In this document: piece by piece, positions 1-11,355 of the stretch
Layout of the letters: the number at the start of each line of letters is the position of its first letter
Position numbering within the stretch: the stretch's first letter is position 1
From: Mesostigma viride
Taxonomy: Eukaryota; Streptophyta; Mesostigmatophyceae; Mesostigmatales; Mesostigmataceae
Length of the DNA stretch: 64,000 nt
Assembly (NCBI GenBank): GCA_009746045.1
Contig: RPFO01000276.1
Location: 1-64,000, forward strand
Direction: 5' to 3'
Notes under the pieces: generated by a model
The model's database searches: none
Told to the model about the DNA's origin: nothing
What the model saw: only the letters and a program-made list of their open reading frames with translations
Made by a program: the position numbers and the translations under genes

Positions 1-751
1 CTTGACGCGGTCCGATACAGGACTCGAGAGCCGTCGAGGAGATAGAGGGGCGGCGGTGAGTTGGTGAGCCAACCGCCAGGGCTCTTGTCTTCTTGCTGAC
101 CTCAAGCGCCACTGCACGGGCCTCGATAGCCAGGCAGTCAAGCCATGTCTGCACGTGCTCAGTGTCGATCCTCGAAGAGGGTGGTGTCGTCTGCGTAGAT
201 GATGTCTGCGAGCCGAATCTCCGTGTCCGCACCGCCATGCCAGAATTTGTTAGCAACCTGCACTCCTGGTTCCCTGCCCACGATGCGGGCAAATCGCTTG
301 CGCGCCTGAATCATTACGTAATAATTCGACCACAATAATGAACATGGGTAGGCGACAGCACGCAGCCCTGCCACACACACACTTCTGTAAAGGGCATGGG
401 GCGTGGTCCCGTAAGAAGTGCGCACCGAAGTGGTGGACCCTTCATACAGGTTGCGGATGACAGCAATCAGGGGCGGGGGATCCGGAACAACACGAGGATG
501 TCCCAAAGCGCAGGCCAGAAAACCGAATCGAAGGCTTTGATGAAGTCCACCAGCACAAGGTGCAAAGGGGACTCACCAGGCTGAAGGCGTTGCAGTTCCT
601 CCACCAGTCGGCGAGTAGCGAAGAGCGCCTGTAGCCCTGTACTGTGTTGCGACCGGAACGGAAGCCGTGCTGAGTCTCGCTGAGGTGGCCGTCCAGGGCC
701 GTGCGCAGGCGGTTCAGGATGAACTAATTGATTAAGGGCCGGACATGACAC
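1..751 (-). pseudogene. LINE-type reverse transcriptase fragment, frameshifted, runs off the left edge
   Basis: Read on the minus strand, three consecutive frames give pieces of one reverse transcriptase. From 751 to about 467 the protein has LVDFIKAFDSVFW, the RT motif A region with its catalytic aspartate. From about 506 to 159 it continues with IRNLYEG and IIYADDTTLF, the YADD catalytic box. After a stop at about 159 a third frame reads EVSKKTRAL, as expected just after the catalytic box. The frame changes near 470-506 and near 160 show that it is decayed. The layout matches non-LTR retrotransposons that use an L1/RTE-type order. It is not closely similar to the LINE copies at 20.8, 32.9 and 63.1 kb, whose box is YMDD. 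The clade cannot be decided from this fragment. Confidence 0.8.
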
Positions 752-1600
752 ACCAACAGGGCACTTTTCTGGAAACCATACCTAGTAGGCATGTGATAAA
801 AATCCAGTTATGATGGGGACCATAAATATGATTTTAAAAAAATTTTCCAACCACTTAATTAATTAATTAATTAATTAGGAACATAACTCCGTTGGGAGTA
901 TCTGTAGCACATAGCCCAGAGAGGGGGCATATGAGCCTGTAATACATTCTAAGCTACTTCCTGCAAGGTGGGAATGTAAACGACCCTTGTGTTACGTCCC
1001 AGCCCACACTAGTGCAGGTGTCTAACCTGAACTACGTAGCGAAAGATCAACCATGCCGGAATCAGGAATATTCAAGGTGGCCTAACGTAGATTGCGCTTC
1101 ACGACGGGAGTCGTGAGATATCTGGCACCGCGGCTTGATGCCAAGCTAATTGTTACACTGTGTAACCTTTATAAGTGTCACTTATAAAGGCTAGCAAGAC
1201 CAATTACAAATGGATAATTGCCCCAGGTTTAATATGAAGGCGTCATCGCACTTAATATTCATCAAACCAAGAGGACGAGACCCTCGTCCTTGGACCAATT
1301 TAACCTAGGCCTGTGGCGGCGCAGATACAGCGCCGACCCTCTAGGGAATTCCAAAGCATGCATTCCACGCAAGAGTCCTCGGGCCGACATCGACCCTCAA
1401 CTACAGGATCCATGCATATAAGTACAGGCAAGATCTCAACTGGCGCGGCGCGACTGCACCGGCCCCCTAGAAGGTCACACATAACGACCTAGGACCAAAA
1501 TATAATAACTAGTCCAAATCACATGACTAACAAGTTCCATACGAAGTAGAACAACAGGCAAATTTGCCTAATTTACACCATTGTTGCGCCCGTTCTAAGG
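752..1600. other. AT-rich stretch without a recognised gene
   Basis: No coding sequence is supported here. A run of about six TTAA units lies at 855-877. Two palindromes sit side by side: GTTACA-ctg-TGTAAC at 1152-1166, and at 1166-1190 a 12-bp inverted repeat CCTTTATAAGTG with a one-base centre. If the LTR boundary proposed at 1614 is right, part of this stretch is the LTR of a minus-strand retroelement. Confidence 0.5.
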
Positions 1601-1640
1601 CTCGGGCCGCAACACTCCTCCCCCTCCGCGGGGTCGGTAG
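1601..1640 (-). mobile_element. Possible polypurine tract and 3' LTR start of a minus-strand LTR retrotransposon
   Basis: On the minus strand a purine run (GCGGAGGGGGAGGAG) is followed directly by TGTTGCGG at 1614. This is the arrangement at the junction of an internal region and a 3' LTR. A short inverted repeat (GGCCCGAGCC against GGGCGCAACA nearby) follows. The matching LTR end and the second LTR were not found, so this is an inference from the polypurine-TG arrangement. The gag-like remnants at 2.2-2.7 and 11.4-12.6 kb have the same orientation. Confidence 0.4.
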
Positions 1641-2178
1641 TCCCTACCGTAAGATAGAGAAGAAACAAGGTATATTATTCACTACTATAAGAGTACTATG
1701 TCCCAACCCCGGTTCGCCCACGGGTTAGTAATACCAATTCCTCTGGAGGTTGATACACAATTAAGACCAACCCTGACTTAGTAGAATGAAACAGGGTGAC
1801 AGGATCATTCCGCTATCCGTCACATATCTCTCACAACCACCATCGTCGGGTGGCACGCCTTTGCTGCGCCGCTACAAGGGCCTGACGGCCCGCTGGCGTC
1901 ATAGTCCGAATCAGACTGCCGGGATGCGCCCGCAGGTCCGTCTCAAAGGCCACCTGATAGGGCGACACCTTCTGCCGGCCGACCCTAGAGAGCTCCACCC
2001 ACGTGCCAGGGGGCCACATGGCCGCAAGAAACCAGCGAGGTACTGAGGGTGGGTGAACAACAGGGTCAAAGCCGATTTATCCACCTGGCACCCCGCAGCG
2101 ATGGTCACCAACGAAGCCCACCCCCATCATGCATCTTGAAAACAGCGGTACGCACGTGATCCTCATCGTAGGCGGTTT

Positions 2179-2704
2179 TCAAGGTCTACGCGAAGTCCGG
2201 CGCGGTCTTGTCAAGGAAAGCACGCCCATCCGTGGGAGCCACCTTAGGGGCGCCACCGTATGCGCAATCCCGTCCACGTAGTATTTCCAGTCCCACCAAT
2301 CCTCTGTGCCGTACCGCACTATATGCCCCACGGTGCTGGACGACAAGGGTAGGTGCGGGCTGGACGGTTGCGGCACCGGTACCGGCTGGAATGGTGAGAT
2401 GGTCATCTCCAGCTGTTCCCAGTACGCCCCGCGGTCCACGGCACACCAGGGTCCAGCTTGGAAGACCAGGGGCTCAGGAACATACATTTCAGGAGGAGCT
2501 TGGAGCGGCGGTCCCACGAAGTGCATGCGCAGTTTCTCCGTGCGCGGTCCAGGCCCACCGTACTCCACCACCCTGCCAGCCTGAGGTTGGATGAATTCCC
2601 TTAGTGTCCACTCCTCATAAGGAAAACCGGGGCACCGGATGCAGCATCGTAGCCTCCTGGTCAACGTGGCGACCGACTGGTCCGCTGGACGACACTGCAT
2701 GCTG
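2179..2704 (-). pseudogene. Left part of a gag-like retroelement region, split by the CACTA element
   Basis: The minus strand is open from 2700 to 2179 (173 codons). It contains segments such as FPYEEWTLREFIQP and RYGTEDWWDWKYYVDG that I do not recognise. It stops exactly at the CACTA terminus at 2705. On the far side of the transposon (11,368 on) the same strand carries a gag-like reading frame ending in QQELLRQLMA. When the transposon and one copy of the flanking dinucleotide are ignored, the two sides become adjacent. A frame difference remains between the joined frame and this open frame, so the host element was probably already decayed. Function unknown; retroelement origin is inferred from context. 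Confidence 0.4.
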
Positions 2705-2716
2705 CACTAGGAACTC
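2705..2716 (+). repeat. Left terminal inverted repeat of the CACTA element
   Basis: CACTAGGAACTC. It matches the inverted complement of 11,356-11,367 over all 12 bases. The thirteenth base differs and the next two (GG) match again. Confidence 0.9.
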
Positions 2717-2719
2717 GGG

Positions 2720-3062
2720 GGTGGTAAAAAATACCACTTTTATCACTTTTTATCACTTTTTATCACTTTTTACCACTTTTTACCACCCACAAGGAGTAAA
2801 AAGCCGTAAAAAGCCGTAAAAAGCAGTAAAAAGCAGTAAAAAGCAGTAAAAAGCAGTAAAAAGCAGTAAAAAGCAGTAAAAAATACCACCTTTTACCACT
2901 TTTACCACCTAACTGTGGTGGAAAATGGTGGTAAAAAGCAGTAAAAAGCAGTAAAAAGCAGTAAAAAGCAGTAAAAGTGGTAAAAAGTGATAAAAAGTGG
3001 CTGAAGTGGTAAAAAGAACACCACGACGAGCACAAAAGTGGTAAAAAACACAAGGGCTGAAC
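2720..3062. repeat. Left subterminal repeat block of the CACTA element
   Basis: Dozens of short units of two kinds fill this block: TTTTTACCAC-like 10-mers (and complements) and AAAAAGCAGT-like 10-mers in long direct runs at 2806-2880 and 2937-2975. Subterminal repeats of this kind bind the accessory protein (TNPA in maize En/Spm). Binding here is inferred. No gene overlaps the block. Confidence 0.85.
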
Positions 3063-3239
3063 CGACAACAAGTCAGTTTAGGCCCAAACAATGAATGATG
3101 CATCTTTATTCAACATAATATCGGCATGATTACACTTGTGAGCAGCATCTAATGAGGCCGCAAAATGCTTGCACAGCAGCATCAATCAGAATCATCCTTG
3201 GCATCACTACCGTTAAAATCACTGTCATTCCCCTCGTTG

Positions 3240-6200
3240 CTAGGGTTTGTTCTCTATAGTCCCTGACCGTGCGCGCGCGTGCACTTGTGCGCAACGGGGG
3301 CATGGGCTCCTTCCCCTTGTGTGATGCAGGCGCCAAAGCCTCAGATTTCTTCTTTCTCTTGCGGGCGGGGCTGCGCGTGAGGGTTCTGCCGCCGTGGTTG
3401 CCGGCGCGGGCTGCCGTTCAGCGGGCGGCTTCTTTTTCTTGCGAGGCGGGGCTGCGCGTGAAGGTCCTGCCGCCGTGGTTGCCGGCGCGGGCTGCCGTTC
3501 ATCGGGCGGCTTCTTTTTCTTGCGCGGCGGGGCTGCGCGTGAAGGTCGTGCCGCCGTGCTTGATGGCGCGGGCGACGGATCAGCGGGCGGCGGTTCAGCG
3601 GGCGGCCGTTCAGCGGGCGGCTCAGGTGGGAAGTACCTGATGTCTTCCTGCCACCTTGTCGCCGTGCTTTGGAAAAACTCGTTCTCCAAAGCCCACCCGG
3701 TTGCCAGGTGACGGGGCAGCTTGCAGTGAATGACCGAAAGCTGGGGCTGATGCCGTGGGTCCAGCACAAACCCAACAGAGCTAACAGATGTTGGCCACAC
3801 TAGCTTTGCCGTGCGTGGTGCCTCGGCGCTGCGGACCAACACCAAGCGTTGATCCCGAATGTAAGCCACCTCCGATGCATCGAAAAGCTCTACTCTCAGC
3901 ACAAGCTGTTGAGTCCACTGCCCCACCGGCTGCACCAGCTTTGCCACGAGAATGTGGGTCAGGTAGCCGTACTGAGTGCTGCTTCCCTCCTTATGGTAGG
4001 CTACACCACAGTTTGCAGTCCGCCATGCTTGCTTCCTGTCAGCTTCTTTTGTCCGGTAATTGAAACCGTACAAGTGCACCCTATCATACTCCTCAGCCTT
4101 GAGCTGCACGCCGGCTGCTGCAGCCTGGACAAGCTCCGGGACCAGCGGCTGCTGGTTGAGTCCGATCCAGTCTTTGAGCCATGAGAGGTCGCTGCACAAG
4201 GGCCGCCTGCATGCACATCGTATACAAAGCAAGATAGCAATGCAAGAAAAAAAAATTAGAATAACGGCAGTAGTCCTTGGAAATCAGATGAAGTTCCCTA
4301 TACTGAAAGAAAATCAGCTCAAAGAATAGCAACTTACAATAATAGGACAGCGGCGTCTTACCAGTAGGCCTCATCGCCGTTGACTTCGGGATCTTTGTAC
4401 TCCGCATTGGGCAGCGCATACTCCAACAAAATCGCGCCCACTTCATCAGATTCCGCGGCGGTGAAAGTGTAGAAATTCTTGCGGCTGCGCCCCCCCAACT
4501 CGACCTTCTTGGACGGGTCTGCGTGGATGACGTCCCAGATGTAGTAGCGGTCTTTTGGCTGAAAGAAAAAAAAGAAAGCAAACAAGACATTGCAAGCAGC
4601 GCACACAAATATGCACAGAAATTAGCTGCATGCAGCACAAGACCGTGCCACAAGGAGCGCGTACATAACACTAAATCTGCACACAAATCCATTAAAAAAA
4701 AAAATCGGTCACTAGCGTGTACTTACCATCCCGGTTTTCACCATGTGATAGGCCAGATGGGTCAGCGCCTCAGACTTGCGATATGCTCCGTCCATGGAGC
4801 ACTCCACATTGACGTTGGACAGCTTAGCTTTCGTGATGGCCCCCATCATCCGCTCGCCCGACGCCATGGTGCGGGTGTCACATCGACCCAACAAGGGGAT
4901 TTGCTGGGCCAGGTGGGCCATCATATGAACAGATTTTGCCATCTCAGACGCTGGCGCTATACGCTCCATCGCCACAGCAGCAAGCAAAAACATCTCGCCG
5001 CAGTCATCCAACTGCTGCTGAGTCGCCGGGCCGCTAGAAAACACAAAGTCCCAGGCCGCTGATTGAAGGAGAAATGCTTGCCGTGCATCGTCATCTAACC
5101 GCCCACGCAAGATGGTCGGGAGTTGCTTGCAAAAGTAGAGGATCTTGTCACGCGTCTTGGATTTTTCAGTACTCTTCGCATCGCAGAGCAAGCCACTGAT
5201 CCGGCCGGTGAAGTAGTCGGGTAGGCTATGCGCCATGATGTCATCGAGACCTGCGCATTACAACCACACGCAAAAAAATAACACATAGTAGTAACACGAC
5301 AGCCGAAAAAAATAGTCAGTCCTATGTAAATCACACAGACCATAGTCAGTCCTACATATTAAATTTCCAAATTACGGGAAAAATAAAAACCCAATGTCAC
5401 ACTTACGCTTGATATCAGCCTTTTCCTCAGCCGTCAGCTGGAACCCGGGGCGCGGTGCTGGCGCCCTCTTCTTCTTGCGGCCTTTCTTCGGTGGACTTTG
5501 GTGGTCTCCCTCCGGTGGTGGGTCTCCCTCCGGTGGTGGGTCTCCCTCCGGTGGAGGGTCTTCATCAGGCCGCCACAGCTCCGGGTTCAGACCGAGGACC
5601 TTCAGCCTGCCACGAAGTGACCCGGTCGCCATAGCCTTCCCTGCATGGAGTACAAACAGAAAAAAAAAAAAAAACAATATTACATCAGCTTTCCATGTGA
5701 ACAGATAGGCCACAGTCAATGTATGCATGCAACAATCACAATGAAATGATACAATTAAATGTTTAGCAATTACCGCTTGTGCAATGAATGACCCGCTTGA
5801 AGTTGTTGGGACACAGATGGAACTCGTCAATAAAATGACGGATCTTCAGGTGAACCCAGTACGGTAACTTGAGAAACGGCTCGGGCTGCTTTTTTAGCGT
5901 AGCACAGTACTTCAGGTAGCCAGCATGGTCCATCTCCTGAACAACAGGAGCGTGAGCCGGCCGGCGGGGGTCACCCTCGGGAAACATGCGGTCATTGCCA
6001 AGGAGAACGATACGGCCATTTGAGATAAAAACCCCACGCCACTCATCACCATGTAGGACGCATTGATAGTACCCTGCATCTGGAATGTTCAGGGACTTGG
6101 AGTATGCCGGGTAGTCGTGAATTATGCCAGCAAGAATGGACCTCACAAATGTCGTAGTGTAAACACCCGCCACGTCCAGCGTCACATCACAAATGTAATA

Positions 6201-7256
6201 CCCCTTCCACAGTACCAGGAAGTCCTCAGCGATCAAGTCCAAAAAAATGGTCATGTTCTTGGGTGCCTTCCCCTTCATGGCGCCCACAAGAAGCACCATA
6301 GGGCAAAACCGCCCATTCACCATCACCCACTCGGGCAAGTTGACACAGGAAACAAACGCGGGCCAGCTGCTGTGGGTATCCATGAAAGACCTTGGACATA
6401 CTCCGTCAAAATTCAGAAGGAAGATGGTGTTCCGCGGCTGGCTGCGAAAGTCCCAGTTGTTCTTTATGTGCTGGATGGCACGGCTGTCTGCACGAACAGG
6501 TCCATGCACAAGAAACACCAGACGTAAAAAGAAAGGTATCCATCAGAGCAGTACAAACAAAAGATAAGCGCAAGAGGAAAAATCTCGAACTTGATACTTT
6601 GGCACACATTGCATAACAGAAGGCGTAGAAACAAGTGCAAACCTGCCTTTCAAGCCGTCCACAACGCGCGTGGATGAGTCTGGCTCCCTGTTTTCATGTT
6701 TCGCAGCGTACTGAAGGGCTTCCGCCATTTCCGGGACTCGGAACCAGGCCCTAATCCGATCCATCAGGGGGAAGTGCCTAACCTGGCGATGCGCTTTCCG
6801 CGAGTTGACGATGTCACCGTTTCTGTCAGTGTACGTCTCGTAGCGCGACAGCTTGCAAAGAGGGCAGCTCTTAGTAATCTTGTCCTTGTACAAGTAACCC
6901 TCGCATGGGCAGGCATCGTACACACGGTACCCCAAGCCCAAGCCTTTGATCACTTTCCGTGCCTTCCAGATACTGTCGGGCAGAGTGTTGCCCGCGGGGA
7001 GAACGTTTCCCAACAGCTTGAAGAGCTCATCAGCAAAGCTCTGAGGGCATGAGTTTTCCCCCATTAGCGTCAGCAATTGCAATGTAAACATCAAGGCCTT
7101 GCTCTCAGATCCCGGGTACAATGGCGTATCGTCCTTGACTCTGGCCACTGCTTCGTCATAATTTCTAGCAAACTGGCGTGCTGCATCCTCTCCACTGGCC
7201 GACCCGTCGTCAGGGTCCTCGGCCATGAATTCATCGACTGTCTGTCCTTGACGCAT
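3240..7256 (-). CDS. CACTA tnp2-type transposase, six exons, apparently intact (1081 aa)
   Basis: This is the DDE-type transposase that cuts and rejoins CACTA elements in the nucleus. Exons on the minus strand are about 7256-6647, 6487-5774, 5640-5407, 5250-4727, 4558-4362 and 4206-3240. The spliced length is 3,246 nt, a whole number of codons, with no internal stop. Most junctions are GT-AG; the first works only as a GC-AG intron and is the least certain. Exon 1 has LYPGSES, GLGYRVYDACPC and SCPLCKLSRY (zinc-binding) followed by VRHFPLMDRIRAWF. Exon 2 has LLNFDGVCP and YICDV, the acidic motifs of the family, then IIHDYPAYS. Exon 4 has the helical ERMMGAITKAKL region. Exon 6 has YGFNYRT and TANCGVAYH, then a basic proline-rich tail with a unit of about 27 aa repeated three times. 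The start is the first ATG of the open frame. The 3' neighbour is the left subterminal repeat block. Confidence 0.85.
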
Positions 7257-7271
7257 TTACAATCTCTACAT

Positions 7272-7313
7272 GGAGGGCCGGCATCGACCGTTGATGGTCA
7301 ATGCCGGCCCTCC
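7272..7313. promoter_or_regulatory. Long hairpin just upstream of the transposase start
   Basis: GGAGGGCCGGCATCGACC at 7272-7289 and its inverted complement at 7296-7313 pair over 17 of 18 bases, around a 6-base loop. The hairpin lies about 15 bases upstream of the transposase ATG, in the presumed 5' leader. It could be a regulator-binding site or an RNA structure limiting translation. Its function is unknown. Confidence 0.6.
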
Positions 7314-7391
7314 GTGGCTAACCAGTCGCCATCGGGATCACAAATCGAGCCACGCTAGGGCGTCTGCGCCAGTGAGACCACTGGCAGCTCA

Positions 7392-7631
7392 CTAATCAAC
7401 CGTGACCATGAAGTCCGGCTCAGTCGACATTTCCAGGAACGCATCCAACATAATTTGGCGATAAAACTCAGGAAGCCTGCAGGATGACCAATGAAACTGG
7501 ACAATGTAGGTATCCGTGGAGGAAGGGAAAGGAGACATCACGAAATTTGGCCAGCTAGCATGTGTGTCGATGTAAGTGTTCGGCTCGATTCCGGTATCCA
7601 TGGGTGGGGACCGCCATCTTTCTGGTGCCAC
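7392..7631 (-). other. Short open frame upstream of the transposase, uncertain
   Basis: An open frame of 79 codons contains IDTHASWPNF, which resembles MDTHSSWPAF in transposase exon 2. The likeness is short and the rest does not align by eye. It may be a degenerate duplicate of part of the transposase, a 5' exon, or chance. The remaining sequence between 7632 and 8189, separating the two divergent CACTA genes, holds no gene I can support and probably contains both promoters. Confidence 0.25.
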
Positions 7632-8189
7632 CCGCCGCCGTGATAGCCGCTAAGTCACCCGTTGCAAGTTTGAGTCTGCTCGCCAACGCTTTCGATGTCG
7701 TCGATCCCTTTTGATCAAACGGACATTTTCTCAGTCATTCAAATGGTAGATATTACGGTCAGTGTACGGTAGTGTTGGTTAGTCACGGGCTCATTGGTAG
7801 AAGTCTACTGAAACGGTACAGCCTTAGCTCCTGAGGCCTCTGTACTTGTACCAAGCAGTACGGAGTTTAGCCGATCCGCACGCAGCCGCGCGGGGCGTGC
7901 GGGCCCCGCGCGAGGCGTGCGGTCCGGCCGTTTGTGTAGCTGCCGTTGGTGCCTTTTGGCGAAAGACGTTCAAAAAATTTTTGCGCGGGATGCTGCCAGG
8001 TTCGTCGATCTGCTGAATCCAACGGCGGACAGAGGCAGGTGCAGTGCGTCATGTATACGTTGGCACCGTCTCCGTTCGCAAAACGGGGGGATTCCGGACT
8101 TAGTCAGCCTTGGTCTGCATGGTGGTGTGCGACCGAACGTTGTAAATGCCGAGAAGGGTAGCAGTGCTACGACCAGCTCACGTGTGCAG

Positions 8190-10373
8190 TCCTGAGGAGT
8201 GGGAGCGATTTGATGCAAGAGCGAAGAGGAAAAGCCGAAACAAAACGTCGTTCCCTCGGAATATGTGCGGACCTTAAGACTGCAAATCACGACCTTTGGC
8301 CGTGCATACCTCGTAGAGGGGTATGTCCTCAAGGAACAGGATGGCGCCATGGTGGATGCTCTCATTAACCGGGTAAAGAAGAGCTGCATAAACTTTCTGA
8401 AACATGTGTGGCTGACGACAACCGTGCAGAGCTGGATAAGTATGAGGCATCCAGCTGGGTGGTAGACCCGACGACTGGTGAGCTCACCGCCCAGAAGCCC
8501 AAGGGCTCCAAACCCAAAGCCCTAAGTGTTGAAGAATTCGTAAAAAAGGAGCTGAGCCGGTGGCTAAGCAACTCCAGCTTAAAAAAGAGGCAGAGTTTTG
8601 CCGAGGACGAGGATGATGACGTGAAGGAAAATACCAAAGCGCTAAGCGACGTGACCAACATGCCAAAGGTAATAACGCTATCTTTAGCTACAGGAGTCTG
8701 CAAGCTTCTTGGTTTTTTCTTTCATCGCAGGTCTGCTACTAACCGACTTCCCGAATGTTAACGTCCTTATTCCATGCCCCGCCCTCTGCTTGCAGACAAC
8801 TCCTGCTGCCAAGCCGGCGGCAAAGCCGGCGGCCAAGCCGGCGGCCAAGCCGGAGGTCAAGCCGGAAGTAAAGCCGGAAGTAAAGCCGGAGGTCAAGCCG
8901 GAGGCCAAGCCTGTGCAGCATGCCACAGGCGTCCGAGCAGATGAAATTCGGAGACTCAGAGCTCGGCTCCAAGCCCTTGAGGAGGAGTTAGAGCAGGAAG
9001 TGGCAGGGTACGCGCCTGCACCTGTGGAGGTATCGGATGTGAGGCCGCCGCCTCCGGTGGCCAAGAAGGTTGTACCGCCGCCCCCTCCCGTTCCCAAGCA
9101 GCCTGTCATGCCGCCCCCTCCGGTGGCCAAGAAGGTTGTACCGCCGCCCCCTCCCGTTGGCACGCAGCCTGTCATGCCGCCCCCTCCGGTGCCCAGCAAC
9201 GCTGTGCAGCCGTCCCCTCCGGTGCCCAACAACACCGTGGAGCCGCCCACTACGGTGCCCAAGCTGGCCGACCTGCCAATGCCGGATGGTCTCCCGCCTG
9301 CTCGTGTGCCTGCCATCAAGCCAGATGTCTTCGAGCCCATCACGTCGCGCCCCGCCGTCAACAAGCCGCCCGCCAGCAACAAGCCGGCCGCCAGCAAGAA
9401 GCCGGCCGCCAGCAAGAAGCCGGCTGCAAAGCGAAAGCTTCCTAGTGGTCCCATGGACTTGGGGCTTGCGCACTATCTGAGCACCTTACTGCCAACCGCG
9501 GTGGTTCAAGAGCGACCGGGCCCTGGTGGTTTCGGAGAAGCACTGCACGGGGCCTTCGTGGCACAAAGGTACAAGTACGAGCGCGATGGGGCGCGGCCGG
9601 CTGCGTATGTTTGGGAGCCTGGCAAAGTGGTGGAGGTGAAGCCGAAGCTCAAGGCCCCTTACGGCACGCGGTTTGTGGAGCGTGATGGGGGCTCGCAAAT
9701 GCTGTTTGTTGACTTTGCCACGATGCATTACGGTGACGCCGAGGGCAACGAGAATGCGTGGGTCCTTCTGGGCAACGTCACTGACGACGACCTTCGAGGC
9801 GCACGTGCGAAATTGAAGGAGAGTTGGGGGCCAGCAGAGGAGAAGGAGGAGGTGTCGGATGAGTATGTACCGGCCAAGCGAGCGCGGGCGCCACCCAAGG
9901 AGAAGGCGTCTGCCGGTGCTCCCTCCGCGCCAGCGATCCCGCCTGCCTCTAGCTCTTCGACCGCAACGGTGTCTGCCGGTGCTCCCTCCGCGCCAGCGAT
10001 CCCGCCTGCCTCTAGCTCTCCGGCCGCAACAGCGTCTGCCGGTGCTCCCTCCGCGCCAGCGATCCCGCCTGCCTCTAGCCCTTCGCCCGCAATGGCGTCT
10101 GCCGGTGCTCCCTCCGCGCCAGCGATCCCGCCTGCCTCTAGCTCTTCGACCGCAACGGAGTCTGCCGGTGCTCCCTCCGCGCCAGCGATCCCGCCTGCCT
10201 CTAGCTCTCCGGCCGCAACGGCGTCTGCCGATGCTCCCTCCGCGCCAGATCTCACCGAGGCGGAACTGGAGCTTGCCGCGCTCAAGGCCATGATGGCAAA
10301 AGCGCAGCGGAAAGTTGAGCTGGAGCGGCAAGCAAAGGAGTCCCAGAGTCAGACTCCTGATCCGGTAATTTAG
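8190..10373 (+). pseudogene. CACTA accessory (TNPA-like) gene with frame breaks near its 5' end
   Basis: The well-supported part is an exon from about 8372 to 8668 (AELDKYEASSWVVD, then VEEFVKKELSRWL), a GT-AG intron 8669-8795, and a last exon 8796-10373. The protein is low-complexity: AAKP/EVKP repeats, a short coiled coil (about 8941-9000), PPPPV repeats, then a compact region with GLAHYLSTLLP and VERDGGSQMLFVDF. After that come about six copies of a 20-residue Ala/Pro/Ser unit and a helical C-terminus (ELELAALKAMMAKAQRK). Upstream, frames with PEEWERFDARAKRKSRNK, ITTFGRAYLVEGYV and ALINRV read like the Transposase_24 / Ptta family of CACTA accessory proteins. They lie in different frames, with breaks near 8275 and 8376. 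Those breaks may be real decay or base-call indels. The 5' exons are not resolved. Confidence 0.6.
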
Positions 10374-10920
10374 TGGAATGTTTTTTCTGAAGCACGTTTT
10401 AGCTATGTAGTGATGTGGTGTTGTCACACCCAATTGCCATGTGCGTATATTTTTGTTACTCATGTATGTATCACTCTCATGCTAGGTCATGCATCATACC
10501 CACAGGCATAACCCATTTCACCATGCATAGGATGTTTTGCTGGGCAACAACTATCTGCCGTGCCTGACTGCCCCCCCCCCCCTGCCTTGCTGCCCTTGTG
10601 TCCTCTTCAATGGTGGTGCTCTGTGTGCCTGCAGGCCTCCAGAGCATGAGTGCTGGCAACTGTGTGGCTTTGTTCAGGCAAAGAAGCATCATTGATCATG
10701 ATGACACCTGAAGAAGAAGTAAATTAATTGGCTGGGCTTGATGCGGCCTGTGTTATTTCACAATGGTGTAAACGTATCGATGAGACGCCCAATGTGGGGC
10801 TAAATCCTCATTGTAAATCAAGAGAGACAACTGTTAATGGGATGTATTATTATTTCTAATAAAGAAACCATTTGGAATGATGGCCTGTTAAGCTGTTCTT
10901 AACAGTGCTTGTGTTGTAAT
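10374..10920 (+). other. 3' flank of the CACTA accessory gene
   Basis: No coding sequence is recognised. AATAAAGAAACC at about 10,857 could serve in polyadenylation. A 10-base C run lies at 10,571-10,582. Confidence 0.4.
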
Positions 10921-10934
10921 GCTGGCAAATCTGC

Positions 10935-11350
10935 ATTTTCCCCTTTTTTATCACTGTCATTTTTACCACTTTGTGGTATTTTTTTACCACCCTCATTTTT
11001 ACCACTTTTTACCACTTTTTACCACCCTCACTTTTACCACTTTGTGGCGTGTTTTTACCACCCTCGCTTTTACCACTTGGTGGTATTTTTTACCACTTTG
11101 GTGGTAAAAGGGGTGGTAAAAGGTGGTAAAATGATTTTACCACCTGCTTTTCTCCTAGCGTTTTCCCACCGTTTTACCACTTTTTACCACTTTTTACCAC
11201 TTTTTACCACTTTTTACCACTTTTTACCACTTTTTACCACTTTTTACCACTTTTTACCACTTTTTACCACTTTTTACCACTTTTTACCACTTTTTACCAC
11301 TTTTTGCCACTTTTTACCACCCACTTTTACCACTTTTACCACTTTTACGG
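10935..11350. repeat. Right subterminal repeat block of the CACTA element
   Basis: This block is almost entirely TTTTTACCAC 10-mers. Between about 11,171 and 11,310 they run as an uninterrupted direct array of about 14 units. Mixed and inverted units lie before it. It mirrors the left block and is expected to hold accessory-protein binding sites. Confidence 0.85.
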
Positions 11351-11355
11351 TTCCT

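Noticed and set aside
9486-10463. 325-codon minus-strand frame opposite the CACTA accessory gene
   Set aside because: It is an antisense shadow of the Ala/Pro/Ser repeats, dominated by RRARGRRDRWRGGSTGR repeats.
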